NCBI GenBank assembly: GCA_937891895.1
Contig: CALATN010000188.1
Span: forward strand, 1 to 16,537
Reading direction: 5' to 3'
Origin: an uncultured Clostridia bacterium
Lineage (GTDB): Bacteria; Bacillota; Clostridia; Oscillospirales; Ruminococcaceae
DNA length: 16,537 nucleotides
How positions within the stretch are numbered: position 1 is the stretch's first letter; each line of letters opens with the position of its first letter. A model generated the notes under the pieces. It was not told where the DNA came from. It was given only the letters and a program-made list of their open reading frames with translations, and ran no database searches. Shown piece after piece: positions 14,349 to 16,537 of the stretch. The position numbers and the translations under genes were made by a program.

Positions 14349-15040
14349 TGCTGATTGAATGTAAGAATCTGTGCAAGACCTACGGGGAAACAATTGCACT
14401 CAACAATATTTCACTCAACATCGAGGCAGGCAGAATTATCGGCTTGCTGGGGCCTAACGGCAGCGGCAAGACTACACTTATCAAAATACTCAGCGGCCTG
14501 CTGACAAAAAGCAGCGGCGAGGTTACAATTTCAGGAAAGGAAATCGGTATCGAAACAAAGAAAATCGTTTCCTATCTTCCCGAAAGAACTTATCTGAGCG
14601 AATGGATGACTGTGAAGCAGGCAGTGAACTTCTTCAAGGATTTCTACGAGGATTTCAGCGAGGAAACTGCTTACGGTATGCTGGAAAGGCTTAATATAAA
14701 GCCGGGCGACAGACTCAAGACGATGTCAAAGGGTACAAAGGAAAAGGTTCAGCTTATCCTTGTGATGAGCCGTAATGCCGAGCTTTTCCTGCTTGACGAG
14801 CCGATTGCGGGCGTTGACCCTGCGGCACGTGACTACATAATCAGAACGATTATCGGTAATTACAATGAAAATGCGTCAGTTATCATTTCCACCCACCTTA
14901 TCAGCGACGTTGAGAAAATTCTCGACGAGGTTGTTATGATTAAGTACGGCTGTCTTGTGATGCACAAGACCGTTGACGAAATCCGTGACGAGAGCGGCAA
15001 ATCCGTGGACGCACTGTTCAGGGAGGTGTTTGCATGCTGA
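14348..15040 (+). CDS. ABC transporter ATP-binding protein (YtrB-like)
   Basis: A 230-residue ATPase. Walker A GPNGSGKT (35-42), Walker B ELFLLDE (145-151) with Glu151 and the switch His183 in STHLISD are intact. The signature motif is MSKGTKEKV (126-134) in place of LSGGQ, and the usual Q-loop region reads SYLPERTYL (75-83); both are typical of YtrB/BcrA-like exporter ATPases paired with GntR regulators. It energises transport by the permease encoded next, with which it overlaps by 7 nt (15034-15040). Substrate unknown; an envelope-stress or antimicrobial-peptide role is inferred from the operon type only. Confidence 0.93.
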   Translation: MLIECKNLCKTYGETIALNNISLNIEAGRIIGLLGPNGSGKTTLIKILSGLLTKSSGEVTISGKEIGIETKKIVSYLPERTYLSEWMTVKQAVNFFKDFYEDFSEETAYGMLERLNIKPGDRLKTMSKGTKEKVQLILVMSRNAELFLLDEPIAGVDPAARDYIIRTIIGNYNENASVIISTHLISDVEKILDEVVMIKYGCLVMHKTVDEIRDESGKSVDALFREVFAC

Positions 15041-15867
15041 GAAAGCTTATCAAGTATGACATTCTTGCCGACTACAAGCGTTACGGAATTGTGTTTGCGG
15101 CAATGTTTCTTTTCAGTATTCTGCTTATGGTGCTGGACAGACTGACTGATATGTTCAAGGAAAACCGTTTTTTCCAGGTAATGATGATTATCTGTGTAAT
15201 GCTGTTCTTTGCGGCGGCTGTTGTTATGTTCACGATGATTTTTGTAATCGCAACAATCCGCTTCTACAAAAATCTTGTCCGTGATGAAGGTTATCTGATG
15301 CACACACTTCCTGTTCCTACCTGGAAGCTTATTATGTCAAAGTTCATTACAACATACATATGGTCGGTTGCGGCACTGATTGTAATGGGTATCTGCTTTG
15401 GTATCGTTGCAGGCGAGCCGCTGTGGCTGTTCAAGCTGGACATCGGCTGGGAAGTTCTTTCGTCGGCTTTCGTGGAAGATACTGTTGACGGTACAGCCGA
15501 ACAACTCCGCAATTTCTTCCTGGTCTGCTTCATTGTTATGGCGCTTACCCCGGGATTTATGGTGCTTCACATCTATATGAGCCTTGCGCTGGGCAACCTT
15601 TTCCACACACACAAGCTGGGAATGTCCGTGCTGATGTTCTTTGCGCTTTATATCGCTGAACAGCTTCTTTCGGGCGTGGCAATGCTGTTTATGTCGTCGG
15701 AAATGGTTGAATATCTGACTGTTCTCGACTCTGTTGTTCCCTTTGAAGCGGGCTACAGGTATATGATGACATCGATGATTTTCTCAATTTTTTACACGAT
15801 TGTGCTGATGGTTGGATTCTTCATCGGCTCTGAGAGAATTTTCTCAAAGAAGCTTAATCTTGAATAA
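15034..15867 (+). CDS. ABC-2-type transporter permease subunit
   Basis: A 277-residue integral membrane protein with about six helices: 17-34, 49-75, 105-127, 160-185, 195-221 and 246-266. The segment RFYKNLVRDEGYLMHTLP (76-93) between helices 2 and 3 is characteristic of permeases in this exporter group, where a short loop contacts the ATPase. The translation start overlaps the ATPase gene by 7 nt, and a strong terminator follows, so the operon is regulator-ATPase-permease. A single permease implies a homodimer, or a half not encoded here. Substrate is unknown. Confidence 0.9.
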   Translation: MLRKLIKYDILADYKRYGIVFAAMFLFSILLMVLDRLTDMFKENRFFQVMMIICVMLFFAAAVVMFTMIFVIATIRFYKNLVRDEGYLMHTLPVPTWKLIMSKFITTYIWSVAALIVMGICFGIVAGEPLWLFKLDIGWEVLSSAFVEDTVDGTAEQLRNFFLVCFIVMALTPGFMVLHIYMSLALGNLFHTHKLGMSVLMFFALYIAEQLLSGVAMLFMSSEMVEYLTVLDSVVPFEAGYRYMMTSMIFSIFYTIVLMVGFFIGSERIFSKKLNLE

Positions 15868-15872
15868 AAATT

Positions 15873-15904
15873 CGGCAGGCAACGAAATGTTGTCTGCTGT
15901 TTTT
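15873..15904 (+). terminator. Intrinsic terminator of the regulator/ABC operon
   Basis: An 11-bp stem (15873-15883 with 15889-15899, two wobbles) around GAAAT, followed by TTTTT. It starts 6 nt after the permease stop. Confidence 0.88.
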
Positions 15905-15910
15905 GTTTGC

Positions 15911-15940
15911 AAAAAAAGCCGCACCCAATTGGGTACGGCT
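15911..15940 (-). terminator. Intrinsic terminator of ftsZ
   Basis: On the minus strand AGCCGTACCC pairs with GGGTGCGGCT (one wobble) around AATT, followed by a run of T (plus-strand A 15911-15917). It lies 12 nt after the ftsZ stop and faces the terminator of the convergent ABC operon. Confidence 0.9.
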
Positions 15941-15952
15941 GATTTTATGTAA

Positions 15953-16537
15953 TTAGTCTCTGCTGTTGAAGATGCCGAAAAGTTCGGAGTAATCATCAAT
16001 TGCGGAAGAAGCCTTAGGCACGTCAGCACCTTCGCCGCCTTCTGCCTTCTGCTCGTCAGCCTTGATAACAACGCCTGCGCCTTCCATATTTCTGAAGCCG
16101 GAAGCGATAACTGTAAGGCTGATTTCGTCCTGCATATTTTCATCGAAGCTCGCACCGAAGATGAGTTCAACATCAGGGTCAGCAGCTTCTGTGATAAGCT
16201 TTGTAGCTGTGTCGATATCAGTGGAAAGAGCGTCCTCGGACATAACGATGTTAACGAGGAGTCTTGTTGCACCGCTGATAGATGTTTCAAGAAGCGGGCT
16301 TGTGATAACTGCGTTTGCAGCTTCAGCAGCCTTATCCTTGCCTGAGCCGTGACCGATAGCCATATGAGCATAGCCTGCGTTCTTCATTGTTGTTTCAACG
16401 TCAGCAAAGTCAAGGTTGATGAATCCGTCAACTGTGATAAGCTCAGCAATTGACTTTACACCGGTTTTGAGGATATTATCAGCAAGAGAGAAGCTCTCCT
16501 TCATTGTGAGAGGCTTTTCGTTTGTGGAGATAAGGCG
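15953..16537 (-). CDS. ftsZ: Cell division protein FtsZ (C-terminal half; N-terminus beyond window)
   Basis: The last 194 codons of FtsZ, a tubulin-like GTPase that assembles the cytokinetic ring; the frame is open to the window edge. The T7 catalytic loop INLDFADV (NxDxxD) is visible, then YAHMAIGHGSGKDKAAEAA and SPLLETSISGATRLLVNI of the C-terminal domain, ending in DEISLTVIASGF. The linker after GF is short (about 30 residues, with EQKAEGGEGADVP). The extreme C-terminus reads DDYSELFGIFNSRD, which lacks the usual D-I-P-x-F-L core that binds FtsA, SepF and ZipA. This part otherwise looks intact. GTP-binding motifs (GGGTG) are outside the window, so a divergent FtsZ paralogue cannot be excluded. 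Confidence 0.93.
   Translation of the reverse strand, partial: RLISTNEKPLTMKESFSLADNILKTGVKSIAELITVDGFINLDFADVETTMKNAGYAHMAIGHGSGKDKAAEAANAVITSPLLETSISGATRLLVNIVMSEDALSTDIDTATKLITEAADPDVELIFGASFDENMQDEISLTVIASGFRNMEGAGVVIKADEQKAEGGEGADVPKASSAIDDYSELFGIFNSRD

Noticed and set aside
14700..14760. Broken ABC signature motif as evidence of a dead ATPase
   Set aside because: MSKGTKEKV replaces LSGGQ, but related exporter ATPases of this operon type carry the same variant, and Walker A, Walker B and the switch His are intact.
1..16537. CRISPR arrays, tRNA, rRNA, insertion sequences or prophage genes
   Set aside because: Read for regularly spaced repeats, cloverleaf-like sequences and transposase/integrase motifs; none found.

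Overview
The window reads as an ordinary chromosomal stretch from a low-to-mid GC member of the Clostridia, most likely Oscillospiraceae/Ruminococcus-like. That placement is an inference. It rests on a ferredoxin-dependent 2-oxoacid oxidoreductase operon (anaerobic metabolism), meso-diaminopimelate dehydrogenase, a YtrA-type GntR/ABC module, strong GGAGG ribosome sites, sigma-A-type promoters and many short intrinsic terminators. No rRNA, tRNA, CRISPR array, transposase, phage gene or integrase was seen.

Layout, left to right. (1) 1-2438: the end of a 4Fe-4S ferredoxin subunit followed by the alpha, beta and gamma subunits of a VorB/Kor-type 2-oxoacid:ferredoxin oxidoreductase, tightly packed as one operon. 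(2) 2439-2631: a stem-loop and a striking imperfect inverted repeat with 27-nt arms. (3) 2632-3473: sfsA plus a 57-residue cysteine-rich protein (DUF6472-like, GTG start) overlapping it by 4 nt, closed by a terminator. (4) 3646-9178: two large surface proteins of unknown function, a 1172-residue fibronectin type III repeat protein and a 599-residue lipoprotein driven by a consensus-perfect sigma-A promoter. (5) 9375-10355: a two-helix membrane protein with an acidic, proline-rich cytoplasmic tail. (6) 10539-12257: meso-DAP dehydrogenase (lysine and peptidoglycan precursor synthesis) and a YfbR/HDDC2-like HD phosphohydrolase. (7) 12328-12795: a Cys/Pro-rich protein of unknown function, sharing a bidirectional terminator with a convergent second HD-domain gene (minus strand). 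(8) 13495-13785, minus strand: a small two-helix membrane protein, divergent from (9) a ytrA-type regulator, ABC ATPase and ABC permease operon (13974-15867) that has a good operator candidate at its promoter. (10) 15953 to the right edge, minus strand: the C-terminal half of FtsZ.

Most genes form single or short transcription units with their own promoter and terminator. The functional themes are anaerobic 2-oxoacid metabolism, the cell envelope (surface proteins, DAP, ABC exporter) and cell division. No coherent new multi-gene system is visible. The least explained items are the Cys/Pro-rich protein, the Fn3 protein with its unusual N-terminus, the large lipoprotein, the sfsA-linked micro-protein and the intergenic inverted repeat.
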